Source: a virus
IMG/VR virus record: IMGVR_UViG_3300027734_000046
Location: 1 to 64,000 of that record
DNA: 64,000 nt
Reading direction: 5' to 3' (one strand)
Made by a program: the position numbers and the translations under genes. Under the pieces are notes generated by a model, which ran no database searches, was not told the DNA's origin, and saw only the letters and a program-made list of their open reading frames with translations. Shown piece after piece: positions 43,820 through 53,196 of the stretch (position 1 is its first letter; every line of letters begins with the position of its first letter).

Positions 43820-44266
43820 TTATGAGAATTTACCACCTCTCCATTTATCTTTTATTGCAACAAATTGATATTGGTCTGTTGAACCAATTGAAGTAATTTG
43901 TGAGTTACTACCTTTATCATATGGTTGAAAACCATTATTATTTATAGTAATACTGTTACTACCATCACTATTTATGACCGTAATTGTTTGACCCGTTAAA
44001 GTTGTTGGGTTTGGAAAAAACAATTCATTACCACCCGATGCGGTAATAATTTCATAAACACCTCCACCCGATATAGTGTAATTACCACTAGATAAATCAA
44101 TATCTGGATAGGTTGGTGACGCTGTTGTAAATGTTGGAAACGAAGAATTTCCAGTACTATTGGTTACCACCAATTGACCTAATGAGTTTAATGAAAGTAT
44201 TAATTTGCTTACATCTGATGAAGCTGGGACACTTGCGTTTTTATCTAATTCTATGTAACTTGGCAT
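43820..44266 (-). CDS. Small fibre-associated protein
   Basis: The 148-residue beta-rich protein starts MPSYIELDKNASVPASSDVSKLILSL. The region after residue 60 (DIDLSSGNYTISGGGVYEI, then GQTITVINSDGSNSITINNNG) looks like a short beta-helix or beta-sandwich. It ends QFVAIKDKWRGGKFS, a pattern common at the C-terminus of phage fibre tip proteins. It is not assigned to a named family. It sits inside the fibre block, 18 bases before the end of the 311-residue gene, without its own promoter element. Confidence 0.6.
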   Translation of the reverse strand: MPSYIELDKNASVPASSDVSKLILSLNSLGQLVVTNSTGNSSFPTFTTASPTYPDIDLSSGNYTISGGGVYEIITASGGNELFFPNPTTLTGQTITVINSDGSNSITINNNGFQPYDKGSNSQITSIGSTDQYQFVAIKDKWRGGKFS

Positions 44267-44284
44267 ATATTTTAATTTTTGTTT

Positions 44285-45220
44285 TTATTCTATTATTCCT
44301 GAACCTGTTATAGTACCTCTATTATAAATAACCCCACCAACCTTTAAAGTTCCGTCAACAACAATATCACCATAATTATATAAATCACCCAATATATAGT
44401 AGTCGGCGTTAGTATCAACTATAAATACACTTGTACTTAATACCGTTAAGTCAGAAGGATTAAAAATTGATTGATTTATTGTTATTGTATCTGTCGCACC
44501 TGAATTTGTCTCGTTTCTTAAAAATGCACCACCAACTGAAGATGATGATACTTTATGTATAACACCACTTCCATCTATTGTTAATAATTCAGTGTCGGTA
44601 CCTGTTTGTACCCCTTCTACTTTAATTGGGTCGGTTGCTGCAAATACATGTAATTTATTTGATGGTGATACTGTTCCAATACCAACATTACCACCACTCT
44701 GTGCATTTAATACTAAAGGGTCGCCTTCTACATCTAAACGCCTCCAAGTTGAACCATTTTGAATTGAATATATTTGCCCAATATTTGGACCAGTAACTGG
44801 ATGTCCAAATGAAAAGTGTAATCCATTTACAGTACTACTTGTATTCCATTGACCTGTTATGGTTGTAAGTCCACTAACTTGTAATTTTGATTCTGGTGTT
44901 CTTGTTCCAATACCAACATTTGTACCACTAATAACAAACGTATTGGTATTTGCGGAACCACCAATAATAGAACTATTTGAATTTACTTGAAATATTGAAT
45001 TACCAATATTATTATTTACTGTTAATAACGAACCAGTTAATGTATCCGTTACCGACATCAATTGACCACTAGTACCTCTAACATCAATAAGTGTTGAGCC
45101 GCTTGTAATACCAGTAAACGTCGTTGTACCAGCTGTTGAAACAATAACCCTGTTTGTGCTATTTGTTGATAGCTTTAACCCTTGTGTTTGACTATAGAAT
45201 GCTCCGTTATTTACTGCCAT
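44285..45220 (-). CDS. Tail fibre protein with VGIGT repeats
   Basis: The 311-residue protein has the modules TGNVGIGTxSP/GTNVGIGTRTPESKLQVSG typical of phage and Bacteroidota fibre shafts, each followed by a short beta strand. The N-terminal part (NNGAFYSQTQGLKLSTNSTNR) is a probable attachment segment. The C-terminal 70 residues (FIVDTNADYYILGDLYNYG, then GTLKVGGVIYNRGTI) form a beta-rich end. It heads a run of seven genes down to 39062 and has a late-type element 19 bases upstream. It shares VGIGT modules with the 979-residue fibre but not its repeat shaft. Confidence 0.72.
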   Translation of the reverse strand: MAVNNGAFYSQTQGLKLSTNSTNRVIVSTAGTTTFTGITSGSTLIDVRGTSGQLMSVTDTLTGSLLTVNNNIGNSIFQVNSNSSIIGGSANTNTFVISGTNVGIGTRTPESKLQVSGLTTITGQWNTSSTVNGLHFSFGHPVTGPNIGQIYSIQNGSTWRRLDVEGDPLVLNAQSGGNVGIGTVSPSNKLHVFAATDPIKVEGVQTGTDTELLTIDGSGVIHKVSSSSVGGAFLRNETNSGATDTITINQSIFNPSDLTVLSTSVFIVDTNADYYILGDLYNYGDIVVDGTLKVGGVIYNRGTITGSGIIE

Positions 45221-45238
45221 TTAATATATTTGTTATTT

Positions 45239-45246
45239 ATAAATAT
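45239..45246 (-). promoter_or_regulatory. Putative late promoter element for the distal fibre genes
   Basis: Sense-strand ATATTTAT, 19 bases before the ATG of the 311-residue fibre gene. The next seven genes have no element of their own. Confidence 0.6.
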
Positions 45247-45258
45247 TAGAGTTTATTA

Positions 45259-46431
45259 TTAGTTTCCATTAAGCCTAATTAAACAATTAGCAGTTACACC
45301 ATCATAAGTTGTAAAATTTCCACAAACTAGTATTTTTCCATCTGATTGAATTGTACCTGAGCGAGTCGAATCATTAAATCCAACACCAGTAATAAATGAA
45401 TTATCTTTACTACCATCAGAATTTAATCTAATTATACGGTTTGATGTGCCTCCATTATATAGTGTATACGAACCCATAAAAATTATTTTTCCACTACCAT
45501 CTATTATATTACGAAACAATGAATTGCTATTAGCAAACCCAGTACCATAAACGAATAAATTATCTTTGCTACCATCTGAATTTAATCTAATAATACCATT
45601 TGCTGATATACCACTGTATGTTGAAAAAGTACCACCAACCAATATTTTTCCATCAGTTTGCAAACTCAAACCTTGAACAGTACTATCAAACCCAGCACCT
45701 ATATTAAATGATGAATCTTTGGTACCATCAGAATTTAACCTAATAATACGATTTGCTGATATACCACTGTATGTTGTAAAAGTACCACCAGCCAATATTT
45801 TTCCGTCACTTTGAATTGCTAAAGCGAAAAGAAAGTTTGTATTGAACCCAGTACCATAAACAAACGAATTATCCTTGCTACCGTCAGAATTTAATCTAAT
45901 AATATTATTTGCTGATATACCACTAAATGTTGAAAAAGCACCACATACTAGTATTTTATTATCAGACTGAATTTTAATATCCCAAATTTGTACACCAATA
46001 ATATCTTTACTAAATCCAGTACCTATATTAAATGATGAATCTTTACTACCATCTGAATTCAATCTGATTAATCCATTTGCTGATATACCACTGTATGTTG
46101 AAAAAGCACCACCAACCAATATTTTTCCATCTGTTTGTAAACTTAAACTTAGAACAAGGCCATCAAACCCAGCACCTGTATTAAATGATGAATCTTTACT
46201 ACCATCTGAATTTAATCTAATAATACCATTTGCTGATATACCACTGTATGTTGTAAAATTACCAACAACAAGAATTTTATTATCTGTCTGAACTGATACC
46301 GAATGCACTAAGGCATTAAACCCATCACCGATGTTAAATGATGGGTCGGCAAGACCTGGGATAGTGTTTGGATTTGGTCCAAATATTGCATTTCCTTTTA
46401 TAATAGTATTTCCTAGTATATTAACGCCCAT
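45259..46431 (-). CDS. Seven-repeat delta-60 (DUF5122) beta-propeller protein
   Basis: The 390-residue protein has a short N-terminal lead (MGVNILGNTIIKGNAIFG) and then seven repeats of about 51 residues. Each reads D-x-S-F-x-x-G-x-G-F, a variable stretch, Q-x-D-G-K-I-L-V-x-G-x-F, Y-S-G-x-S-A-N and I-I-R-L-N-S-D-G-S-K. This is the delta-60 repeat common in secreted Bacteroidota proteins. Seven units would close a seven-bladed propeller. It lies within the fibre block, 3 bases after the 979-residue fibre gene, so it is probably a receptor-binding or decorating appendage. Family assignment is firm; the binding role is inference from position. Confidence 0.78.
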   Translation of the reverse strand: MGVNILGNTIIKGNAIFGPNPNTIPGLADPSFNIGDGFNALVHSVSVQTDNKILVVGNFTTYSGISANGIIRLNSDGSKDSSFNTGAGFDGLVLSLSLQTDGKILVGGAFSTYSGISANGLIRLNSDGSKDSSFNIGTGFSKDIIGVQIWDIKIQSDNKILVCGAFSTFSGISANNIIRLNSDGSKDNSFVYGTGFNTNFLFALAIQSDGKILAGGTFTTYSGISANRIIRLNSDGTKDSSFNIGAGFDSTVQGLSLQTDGKILVGGTFSTYSGISANGIIRLNSDGSKDNLFVYGTGFANSNSLFRNIIDGSGKIIFMGSYTLYNGGTSNRIIRLNSDGSKDNSFITGVGFNDSTRSGTIQSDGKILVCGNFTTYDGVTANCLIRLNGN

Positions 46432-46434
46432 ATA

Positions 46435-49374
46435 TTACATTATTTGAACCCAACCAAATGATTTATATAAAAAATAACCCTCATCGGCATCGGTTTGATA
46501 AACAATTAAACCAGCTGTTGCAGTTATTGCCAATCTTTGTGCTTCAGTCATTCTTGGACCTAAAAACCCTTTGGTTGTTGAAGAAATTTCAAACAAGGCT
46601 GAAGCAGAAGGTGTTGCTGTTCCAATACCCACACTACCACCACTTAGTACAAGATTATTTGCTGACGTAGATGAACTAAAATTTAATGTCCTTCCACTTA
46701 AATCAACTATCCTATTACTATTTAAAACACCATTACCCGTATACAACGTGTTAGGTAAATTTTGATATGTTGTTGCTGATACCGTATTTGCTGTTAAACC
46801 ACTAATAAATGATGTTGCACCACTTACAGTACCACCACTTAATGGTAAAAATGCCCCACTTACAGATGTTGAGCTACCAGTATATGCAGACAGGCTTATT
46901 GTAAATGCAGAATACTGTCCTGTTCTATTCTGTGTTAGTGTTATTGTATTTGACGATAATGTAAACCCTGTGACAAAAGTGTCGGCAGTTACAGGTAAAT
47001 TTTGATATGTAGTTGCAGATATTGTACTTGCTGTTAAACCAGCTAAAAGTGTATTACCAGTTATAGTTAATGTATTTGCTGTTAAACCAGCTAAAAGTGT
47101 ATTACCAGTTATAGTTAATGTATTTGCTGTTAAACCAGCTAATCTAGTATTTCCAGTTACAGTTAACGTATCAGCAGTTACAGCGGCTAATCTAGTACTG
47201 CCAGTTACATTTAATGTATTTGCGGTTATAGCAGCTAATCTAGTACTGCCAGTTACGGTTAATGTATTTGCAGTTATATTACTTAAATTTGTATTACCAG
47301 TTACATTTAATGTATTTGCTGTTAAACCACCAGTAAATACCGTATTACCTGTTACCGTACCACCACTTAATGGAAGATAAGCACCTGATGCAGATGAACT
47401 ACCTGTATACGCCGATAAACTAATTGTAAACGCTGAGTATTGGTCGGCTCTATTTTGTGTAAGTGTTATTGTATTTGACGATAATGTAAACCCTGTGACA
47501 AAAGTGTCGGCAGTTACAGGTAAATTTTGATATGTAGTTGCAGATATTGTATTTGCCGTTAGCCCACTTAAGAAATTTGTTGCACCACTAACTGTACCAC
47601 CAGTAAATGTAGTACTAGAAGTAATACCACTAACATTAAATGTACCGCCTGTGTTATTTGTAAATATAAGTGTACTAGCAGCAGCGCTATATGTACCACC
47701 AGTTACAAATACATCTTTAGGTAAATTTTCATACGTTGTTGCTGATATTGTATTTGCTGTTAACCCGCTTTGGAATACTGTTGGACCACTTACTGTTCCA
47801 CCAGTAAAAGTAACCGCATTAGAAATAACTTGCGTACTTAGTTTACCTGTACTATCAGCAACAACCATTCTTGTAGTACTACCTGATAGATTACCAAATA
47901 TTATATCACCTGTTTTATTTTCAAATGCAATATGTGTTGTACCCGTTAGTGCAGAAAGAGTTGGATTATAATATATACCCCTGACTTTAGTACCTGTTTG
48001 TCCTGTAATATTAATTACTGGGTCTATTAGTAATGTTGCTGCTTCAAAGTTAATATCATTAGGGGTTTGCCACCCATAATTAATGTCAACTATAGATGAA
48101 TTAGTTTGATTCCATTCTCTAGTTTGCCCATAACTAAATCTTGATATAAATGCCCATTTATCTTTAGCACCACCTTGTTCATCTTCCATGAAATATGTAG
48201 ATGCACCATTTATCTTTCTTCTCCATATACCTACATATCCACTTGGGATACTTGTAGATGTGGTATCTATTTGAAAATAATTATTTATATATAAATTTGT
48301 GTCAACATATAATTCATTAGTAAATCTACCATTCCCAAATACATCTAATTTATAAGTAGGTGTATCTGTTCCAATACCTATTTTACTATCGTTACTTAAT
48401 ACTAATAGATTAGTATTCCATGTACTTGCTGAACTACTTGTTGTTTCTAATATCAATTTAGCACCTGTAGTGGTTAATCCACTAGGATTTGTAGAAAGTA
48501 CACGAGCCCCAGGCGTATACGCCACATTTACATTTGAATGACCAAATTCTAATACATTTCTATTTAGAGGTGCGCTACCTTTATCCCATAATCTTAACGC
48601 AACATTTTCAAATGTGCTAGCTCCGCCTATGATTGATACTCCTGGACCTGCACCAATACCATAATCAACTTCTAATTTAGCTGTTGGCGTTGTTGTCCCT
48701 ATACCGACATTACCACCACTCATAACAAGCGTGTCAGGATTTGTTACTGAACTAAAATTTAATGTTTTTCCACTTAAATCAACTATTCTATTACCACTTA
48801 AAACACCATTACCCGTATACAACGTGTTAGGTAAATTTTGATATGTTGTTGCCGATATTGTATTTGCAGTTAATCCACTAGTAAATACTGTTGCACCATT
48901 AACAGTACCACCTGTAAATTGAGCACTAGCGATTATTCCCGTTAATTTAGAGCCATCCCCATAAAACGTATCACCACTTATTGTTGTTGCTGATATCGTA
49001 CTAGCTGTCAAACCACTTTGGAATATTGTATTACCAGTAACAGTACCACCACTTAACGGTAAATAGTTACCAGACGCTGTTGATGTTGAACCTGTTGTAA
49101 AACCTGTAACTTGAAATGTACCGCCTGTTGAATTAACAAATGTTGCAGTACCTGTAGTATTATTATATGTACCACCAGTCACATACACATTTAATGATGA
49201 ACCAGTAAGTCCTGATAATGTTATAGTAAAAGCTGAATATTGGTCAATTCTATTTTGTGTTAGGGTAATATTGTTTGATGACAAGGTAAACCCAGTCACA
49301 AAGGTATCATCAAGCACCAACGGCTCAATTATAAATGTTTCATTAATATCCCCAAAGTTATTTATACAGCTCAT
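46435..49374 (-). CDS. Long tail fibre protein
   Basis: The 979-residue protein is the longest fibre in the block. An N-terminal DDTFVTGFTLSSNNITLTQN module is followed by many copies of LPLSGGTVTGNT, SGLTANTISATTYQNLP and VGIGTxTPTAKLEV. A pure tandem stretch (about residues 680-780) carries 16-residue TANTLxVTGxTxLAxL repeats. The C-terminus holds STTKGFLGPRMTEAQRLAIT and GLIVYQTDADEGYFLYKS, the usual end of Bacteroidota-phage fibres. Its stop overlaps nothing, and its start overlaps the end of the gp15-like gene by 4 bases. Probably the main host-range fibre; no tail-fibre assembly gene was found beside it. Confidence 0.78.
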   Translation of the reverse strand: MSCINNFGDINETFIIEPLVLDDTFVTGFTLSSNNITLTQNRIDQYSAFTITLSGLTGSSLNVYVTGGTYNNTTGTATFVNSTGGTFQVTGFTTGSTSTASGNYLPLSGGTVTGNTIFQSGLTASTISATTISGDTFYGDGSKLTGIIASAQFTGGTVNGATVFTSGLTANTISATTYQNLPNTLYTGNGVLSGNRIVDLSGKTLNFSSVTNPDTLVMSGGNVGIGTTTPTAKLEVDYGIGAGPGVSIIGGASTFENVALRLWDKGSAPLNRNVLEFGHSNVNVAYTPGARVLSTNPSGLTTTGAKLILETTSSSASTWNTNLLVLSNDSKIGIGTDTPTYKLDVFGNGRFTNELYVDTNLYINNYFQIDTTSTSIPSGYVGIWRRKINGASTYFMEDEQGGAKDKWAFISRFSYGQTREWNQTNSSIVDINYGWQTPNDINFEAATLLIDPVINITGQTGTKVRGIYYNPTLSALTGTTHIAFENKTGDIIFGNLSGSTTRMVVADSTGKLSTQVISNAVTFTGGTVSGPTVFQSGLTANTISATTYENLPKDVFVTGGTYSAAASTLIFTNNTGGTFNVSGITSSTTFTGGTVSGATNFLSGLTANTISATTYQNLPVTADTFVTGFTLSSNTITLTQNRADQYSAFTISLSAYTGSSSASGAYLPLSGGTVTGNTVFTGGLTANTLNVTGNTNLSNITANTLTVTGSTRLAAITANTLNVTGSTRLAAVTADTLTVTGNTRLAGLTANTLTITGNTLLAGLTANTLTITGNTLLAGLTASTISATTYQNLPVTADTFVTGFTLSSNTITLTQNRTGQYSAFTISLSAYTGSSTSVSGAFLPLSGGTVSGATSFISGLTANTVSATTYQNLPNTLYTGNGVLNSNRIVDLSGRTLNFSSSTSANNLVLSGGSVGIGTATPSASALFEISSTTKGFLGPRMTEAQRLAITATAGLIVYQTDADEGYFLYKSFGWVQIM
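47034..47330. repeat. Tandem 48-base repeat in the long fibre gene
   Basis: Six consecutive 48-base units encode the TANTLxVTGxTxLAxL shaft repeat; two adjacent copies (47041-47136) are almost identical. A separate stretch of about 90 bases near 46936-47030 recurs almost exactly near 47455-47550. Confidence 0.75.
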
Positions 49375-50423
49375 ATTGTATTACCGATTAATTGAAATTT
49401 ACCTGTTGCTAAATTTGATTTATATACTCTTATACTAACAGTGCTATTGGCACTTATTGCTATTGGTGACGTTAATGTCAATCCATCAAACACACCAACA
49501 CCATTAACTGATATTACAATCCTGCTAATATCCTCAACATTTATTAGTTGGTTAAAACTAATAGCATATTGCGCATTAAATGAAAACCTAGGTTCAGACC
49601 TTGGTTTAAATACAAACGTATACGTCGCGGTATTCCCCTTTACAATAGGGTCAAATATAACATTATGAAATGTTTTATTTTCATCCAACTCAATTAGTGT
49701 ATACACCCTATTAATAGTTGGGATAACCTCAAAATCATTTTCGTCTAAAATATATCCAAGTAATGTCATATCAAATAATTGAACATAAAATCTTGCATTT
49801 TCAAAATCATCAATATCACTCTCGTCACTAATACCCTCTAAATGAACGGGCATTGGATGCCCTTTAACATTAATGTATGCTTGTCTAGATTGAAATGTTC
49901 TTTGAACCAACGAATTTAATTTATTTAAATCCTTCATTCTATTTGTAAAAATCCTAATCTCGTAACTAATATCAACAGATGTCGGTTGCGGTACCTTATA
50001 TACATCAACACCCTTTCTAGCTCCATCCCAAGTTGGAACTTTCATGTATGTGTAGGTTCTATTTCCTGGAATATTGTAATTACCTGCTTGGTTTTGACCT
50101 ACTTGAGCATCTGGTTTTCTAACAATTGTAATAAAAGGTAATTGTATATCGTTATACTTATCACTAAATTGCCATGTTTTTGTAAATTCAGACCATCTTT
50201 GTATTGTTAAAAATAATACAGGCACCTTTCCATCATCAACAGTAATACCTAATTCATTTTTAACAAAATCAACAAATGTTTCATCCATATCTTCTTCAGA
50301 AACACCTCTTGGTAAAAAAGTACCGTGGTCTGCAATATCGTCAAGAATTTCTTGTCTTCTTTCTGGGCCAATCTTACCTGGATTAATATTTATGTTATTT
50401 CTAAAGCCTTTTGGAACTGCCAT
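49371..50423 (-). CDS. Tail terminator / sheath stabiliser, T4 gp15-like
   Basis: The 350-residue protein (T4 gp15 is 272) has the plan expected of gp15. VPVLFLTIQRWSEFTKTW is followed by a central QLPFITIVRKPD strand and then a long PQPTSVDISYEIRIFTNRMKDLNKLNSLV block. That block matches T4 gp15's PxxIxYELSIFTxxxxDxxxI region. FFENARFYVQLFDMTLLGYILDENDFEV-like text closes the domain, and an additional C-terminal beta domain follows. It caps the tail at the neck end. It is translated between the gp14-like gene and the long fibre. The assignment is by pattern and neighbours, not alignment. Confidence 0.62.
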   Translation of the reverse strand: MAVPKGFRNNININPGKIGPERRQEILDDIADHGTFLPRGVSEEDMDETFVDFVKNELGITVDDGKVPVLFLTIQRWSEFTKTWQFSDKYNDIQLPFITIVRKPDAQVGQNQAGNYNIPGNRTYTYMKVPTWDGARKGVDVYKVPQPTSVDISYEIRIFTNRMKDLNKLNSLVQRTFQSRQAYINVKGHPMPVHLEGISDESDIDDFENARFYVQLFDMTLLGYILDENDFEVIPTINRVYTLIELDENKTFHNVIFDPIVKGNTATYTFVFKPRSEPRFSFNAQYAISFNQLINVEDISRIVISVNGVGVFDGLTLTSPIAISANSTVSIRVYKSNLATGKFQLIGNTI

Positions 50424-50448
50424 TTTTTTATTTTTAATTTAATTTTTA

Positions 50449-50970
50449 TTACAAAGCGCGAAACTCTGAAGAATCCACAGGTGCACAAAGAATTGTTCTA
50501 AATGCACCCTTCCACCCCATTATTGTATGCGCGTTATCAAAATTCTTTTTTCCATCATTTGATACACTAAAATATATTATACTTGTTTCAGTTACTGGAT
50601 ATCCGATATAATCACCATAAAGAATATCAATTTTTTGTTCGGTAAGCTGAGCATCATAAATACCGAATGTTAATGGTCCATCTAGTAAATATCTAGCCGA
50701 ACCATTTGGGTTATAGGTTCTATTTTCTGGTTCCGCCATTATTGGTATTACCTTAAGCTCAATTGGTGGTAAAAATCTAATACCATCTTTGGTTGCTTCG
50801 GTATACAAATCATCATACTGAGTCATCTCTCTATCAACTCTATAAAGAATAACGGTAAAATTACCATCACCTTCAATAGCTTCTCTACTCATACTAACTT
50901 CTAGTTCAAAATCTTCACCAGAAAAAAACTTGTTTATTCGCGTTATTGGTGTTATTTTAGAGTTTACCAT
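50449..50970 (-). CDS. Putative neck / head-completion protein (gp14-position)
   Basis: The 173-residue beta-rich protein is not firmly placed in a family. The segments VDREMTQYDDLYTEATKDGIRFLPP and DAQLTEQKIDILYGDYIGYPVTE resemble head-completion proteins coded beside gp15-like genes in T4-type phages. The ending HTIMGWKGAFRTILCAPVD is conserved-looking. It is the first gene of the unit gp14-like, gp15-like, long fibre and propeller. A late-type element is only 11 bases before its ATG. The divergent SNF2 helicase gene starts 110 bases away on the other strand. Confidence 0.45.
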   Translation of the reverse strand: MVNSKITPITRINKFFSGEDFELEVSMSREAIEGDGNFTVILYRVDREMTQYDDLYTEATKDGIRFLPPIELKVIPIMAEPENRTYNPNGSARYLLDGPLTFGIYDAQLTEQKIDILYGDYIGYPVTETSIIYFSVSNDGKKNFDNAHTIMGWKGAFRTILCAPVDSSEFRAL

Positions 50971-50981
50971 ATCTTTTATTC

Positions 50982-50989
50982 ATAAATAT
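50982..50989 (-). promoter_or_regulatory. Putative late promoter element of the neck-fibre unit
   Basis: Sense-strand ATATTTAT, 11 bases before the ATG of the gp14-position gene; half of a divergent pair with 51055-51062. Confidence 0.6.
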
Positions 50990-51054
50990 TTAGATTAGGT
51001 TAAATATTCTTAAGTACTTGATTTTATTTGATATTTTATTATATTAGTAATATA

Positions 51055-51062
51055 ATATTTAT
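51055..51062 (+). promoter_or_regulatory. Putative late promoter element of the SNF2 helicase unit
   Basis: ATATTTAT on the plus strand, 17 bases before the TTG start at 51080. Together with the next plus-strand copy it shows that the element follows gene direction. Confidence 0.6.
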
Positions 51063-51079
51063 ATTAAAATACAGTCAAA

Positions 51080-52927
51080 TTGATTAATTTAGACGATATC
51101 AAGGGTCATTCAGCACTTAACTTATTGGAAGAATATTCTGGTATAAATCCGTATATTCGCAAAATGAAAAAGGAATATTTAAAAAATAAAAAAATTACAT
51201 TAACGGAAACGCAAATAAAATACATTATTGACAACCATCAAAAGGAACCTATACCGATAAATAAAGTTGTAAATATCACACCTTTCTTAGGTGAAGAACT
51301 ACAAAAAAAAGAAGAACTATCTTTTTTACCTGAAAGAGTATTGATTGAATATATTTTAGCAGAAAACGAAAAAACATTTCACATATATGGTAAGCTAAAA
51401 AGAAACCAAACAGAATCAAAAATGTATTGGTTACCAAAAACACAAGTTTTAGACGACCCATATTATGAAAAAATAGATATAGATGTAAATTTTGATAAAT
51501 ATAATGACGTTTTAAAGAAAACAGGAAAACAATTATACAAACATCAAGAAGAAGGTATAAAATTTTTATTATCTAGAAACGGTAGTATCCTAGCTGACGA
51601 TATGGGATTGGGCAAGTCAATACAATCAATCATTGCAGCGCTAGAAAGCGGTGCTAAAAACATACTTGTTGTTTGCCCCTCAGCTGTTAAAATAAATTGG
51701 AAACGAGAAATAAATGTATTTTGTGACGACGTCGCTATCGTTGAGGGTAGAAAATGGCAAAACGCAAAATTTACTATCATTAATTATGACATCCTTAAAA
51801 ACTTTCATACACTAGGTGACGGTAAAAAGAAAAAAGATACCGACCCAGTATTAGAATATAATAGACACATAGTAAATGCAAAGTTTGACCTTGTTATTGT
51901 AGATGAAGCACATTACTTAAAAAACAATAAAAGCATTCGTGGTGAAATAATGGTCGACTTGGTTGTTAACCATAATATTGAAAGAGTTTGGTTATTAACA
52001 GGAACACCTGTGGCCAATAGACCAATGGACTTCTTTAACTTATTAAAGATAATTAAATCACCAATAGCGGATAATTGGCAATATTTTGCAACCAGATATT
52101 GCGATGCAAGAAAATTCTTTAGAACATTAAAAAACGGACAAAGAAAACAAATATGGTTAACAGACGGAGCATCAAACCTAGACGAATTAGCAGCAAAAAC
52201 AAAAAATTTAATACTTAGAAGATTGAAAGAGAATGTGTTAGATATGCCAGATAAAGTTATTACACCTATGTACCATCAATTATCCGATAAAGGTTGGGAC
52301 GAGTACGATAGACTTTGGGAAGATTATTTAGATAAAAGAAAAGCTGAAAAGAAAAAAGGTTCAATACAAAGAGATTTGGTTGAACTAATTCTTTTAAGAA
52401 AGTTTATTGCTATTGAAGCCATCCCACAAACTATCGAGATGGTTGAAAACATATTAGAAACAGGTAAAAAAGTTATTATATTTACTAGTTTTACCGACGA
52501 ACTAAATGAACTGGCTGAACATTTTGGTAAATTATGCGTAACACATAATGGGCCCATGAATGATAAACAAAAACAACGTTCGGTTGATGATTTTCAAAAC
52601 AATGATAAAATTAAAGTATTTATTGGTAATATAAAATCGGCTGGTGTTGGTATCACATTAACAAAAGCTAATTTTGTTGTCTTTAATTCATTTGATTGGG
52701 TGCCAGGCAGCAACGAACAAGCCGAAGACAGAGCATATAGAATTGGACAAAATAATAACGTAAATGTTTACTATCAATTATTTGAAGATACAATATCAAC
52801 TAGAATGTGGGAAACACTTAGAACAAAAAAAGATATCATATCTACAATCATAGGTGATAATCAATTATCTGAAGAAGAAATAATTGAAATAATGACAAAT
52901 AAATTAATCGATGAAGACAATGGTTAG
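51080..52927 (+). CDS. SNF2-family ATP-dependent helicase/translocase
   Basis: The 615-residue dsDNA translocase has all landmark motifs: ILADDMGLGKSIQS (motif I, K179), DEAH at 275-278, LLTGTPVAN (motif III), IIFTSFTDEL, IGNIKSAGVGITLT (motif V) and QAEDRAYRIGQ (motif VI). The last is the SNF2-specific form. It probably fills the role of T4 UvsW in branch migration and replication restart; that equivalence is inference. The start is TTG at 51080: an in-frame stop lies at 51065-51067 and the next ATG (residue 29) would remove a conserved-looking N-terminus. The gene opens the only plus-strand block and overlaps the glutaredoxin start. Confidence 0.87.
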   Translation: MINLDDIKGHSALNLLEEYSGINPYIRKMKKEYLKNKKITLTETQIKYIIDNHQKEPIPINKVVNITPFLGEELQKKEELSFLPERVLIEYILAENEKTFHIYGKLKRNQTESKMYWLPKTQVLDDPYYEKIDIDVNFDKYNDVLKKTGKQLYKHQEEGIKFLLSRNGSILADDMGLGKSIQSIIAALESGAKNILVVCPSAVKINWKREINVFCDDVAIVEGRKWQNAKFTIINYDILKNFHTLGDGKKKKDTDPVLEYNRHIVNAKFDLVIVDEAHYLKNNKSIRGEIMVDLVVNHNIERVWLLTGTPVANRPMDFFNLLKIIKSPIADNWQYFATRYCDARKFFRTLKNGQRKQIWLTDGASNLDELAAKTKNLILRRLKENVLDMPDKVITPMYHQLSDKGWDEYDRLWEDYLDKRKAEKKKGSIQRDLVELILLRKFIAIEAIPQTIEMVENILETGKKVIIFTSFTDELNELAEHFGKLCVTHNGPMNDKQKQRSVDDFQNNDKIKVFIGNIKSAGVGITLTKANFVVFNSFDWVPGSNEQAEDRAYRIGQNNNVNVYYQLFEDTISTRMWETLRTKKDIISTIIGDNQLSEEEIIEIMTNKLIDEDNG

Positions 52928-53174
52928 ATTATATACTGTTGAAAACTGCCCATATTGTGCAGAACTAAAAGAAATTTTTATAAATGAAGGTGTTGAATTT
53001 GTTGAGGTTGATGTTAACAAACCAGAAAACGAACCTGAATTTAATAAGCTATATGAAGTAGCAAAATGTGATGATGTACCAATGGTTAAAATTGGTCCAC
53101 AAATTCTTATCCCACATACTAGTTTCAGGTCAATTCGAGAAGCTGCCGATTTAACTAAGAAGTTTTTAGTTTAA
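52911..53174 (+). CDS. Glutaredoxin
   Basis: Thiol oxidoreductase of 84-87 residues with the active-site motif CPYC in LYTVENCPYCAEL, and the cis-proline segment DDVPMV. Two ATGs are possible. 52911 gives MKTMVRLYT; 52920 gives the usual MVRLYT start and is probably the true one. Either overlaps the end of the helicase gene, so the two are coupled. The likely substrate is the disulfide formed by ribonucleotide reductase, which would link it to the class II enzyme at 270-2246, although thioredoxin-type donors are usual for that class. Confidence 0.85.
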   Translation: MKTMVRLYTVENCPYCAELKEIFINEGVEFVEVDVNKPENEPEFNKLYEVAKCDDVPMVKIGPQILIPHTSFRSIREAADLTKKFLV

Positions 53175-53188
53175 TTCGTTATTTTCAA

Positions 53189-53196
53189 ATATTTAT
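53189..53196 (+). promoter_or_regulatory. Putative late promoter element of the gp13-like gene
   Basis: ATATTTAT on the plus strand, 15 bases before the ATG at 53212, inside the loop of a perfect 9-bp inverted repeat (53178-53186 with 53199-53207). Confidence 0.6.

Noticed and set aside
45225-45232. TATATTTG on the plus strand near the 311-residue fibre start
   Set aside because: No TTG at 19-20 bases upstream and no plus-strand gene follows.
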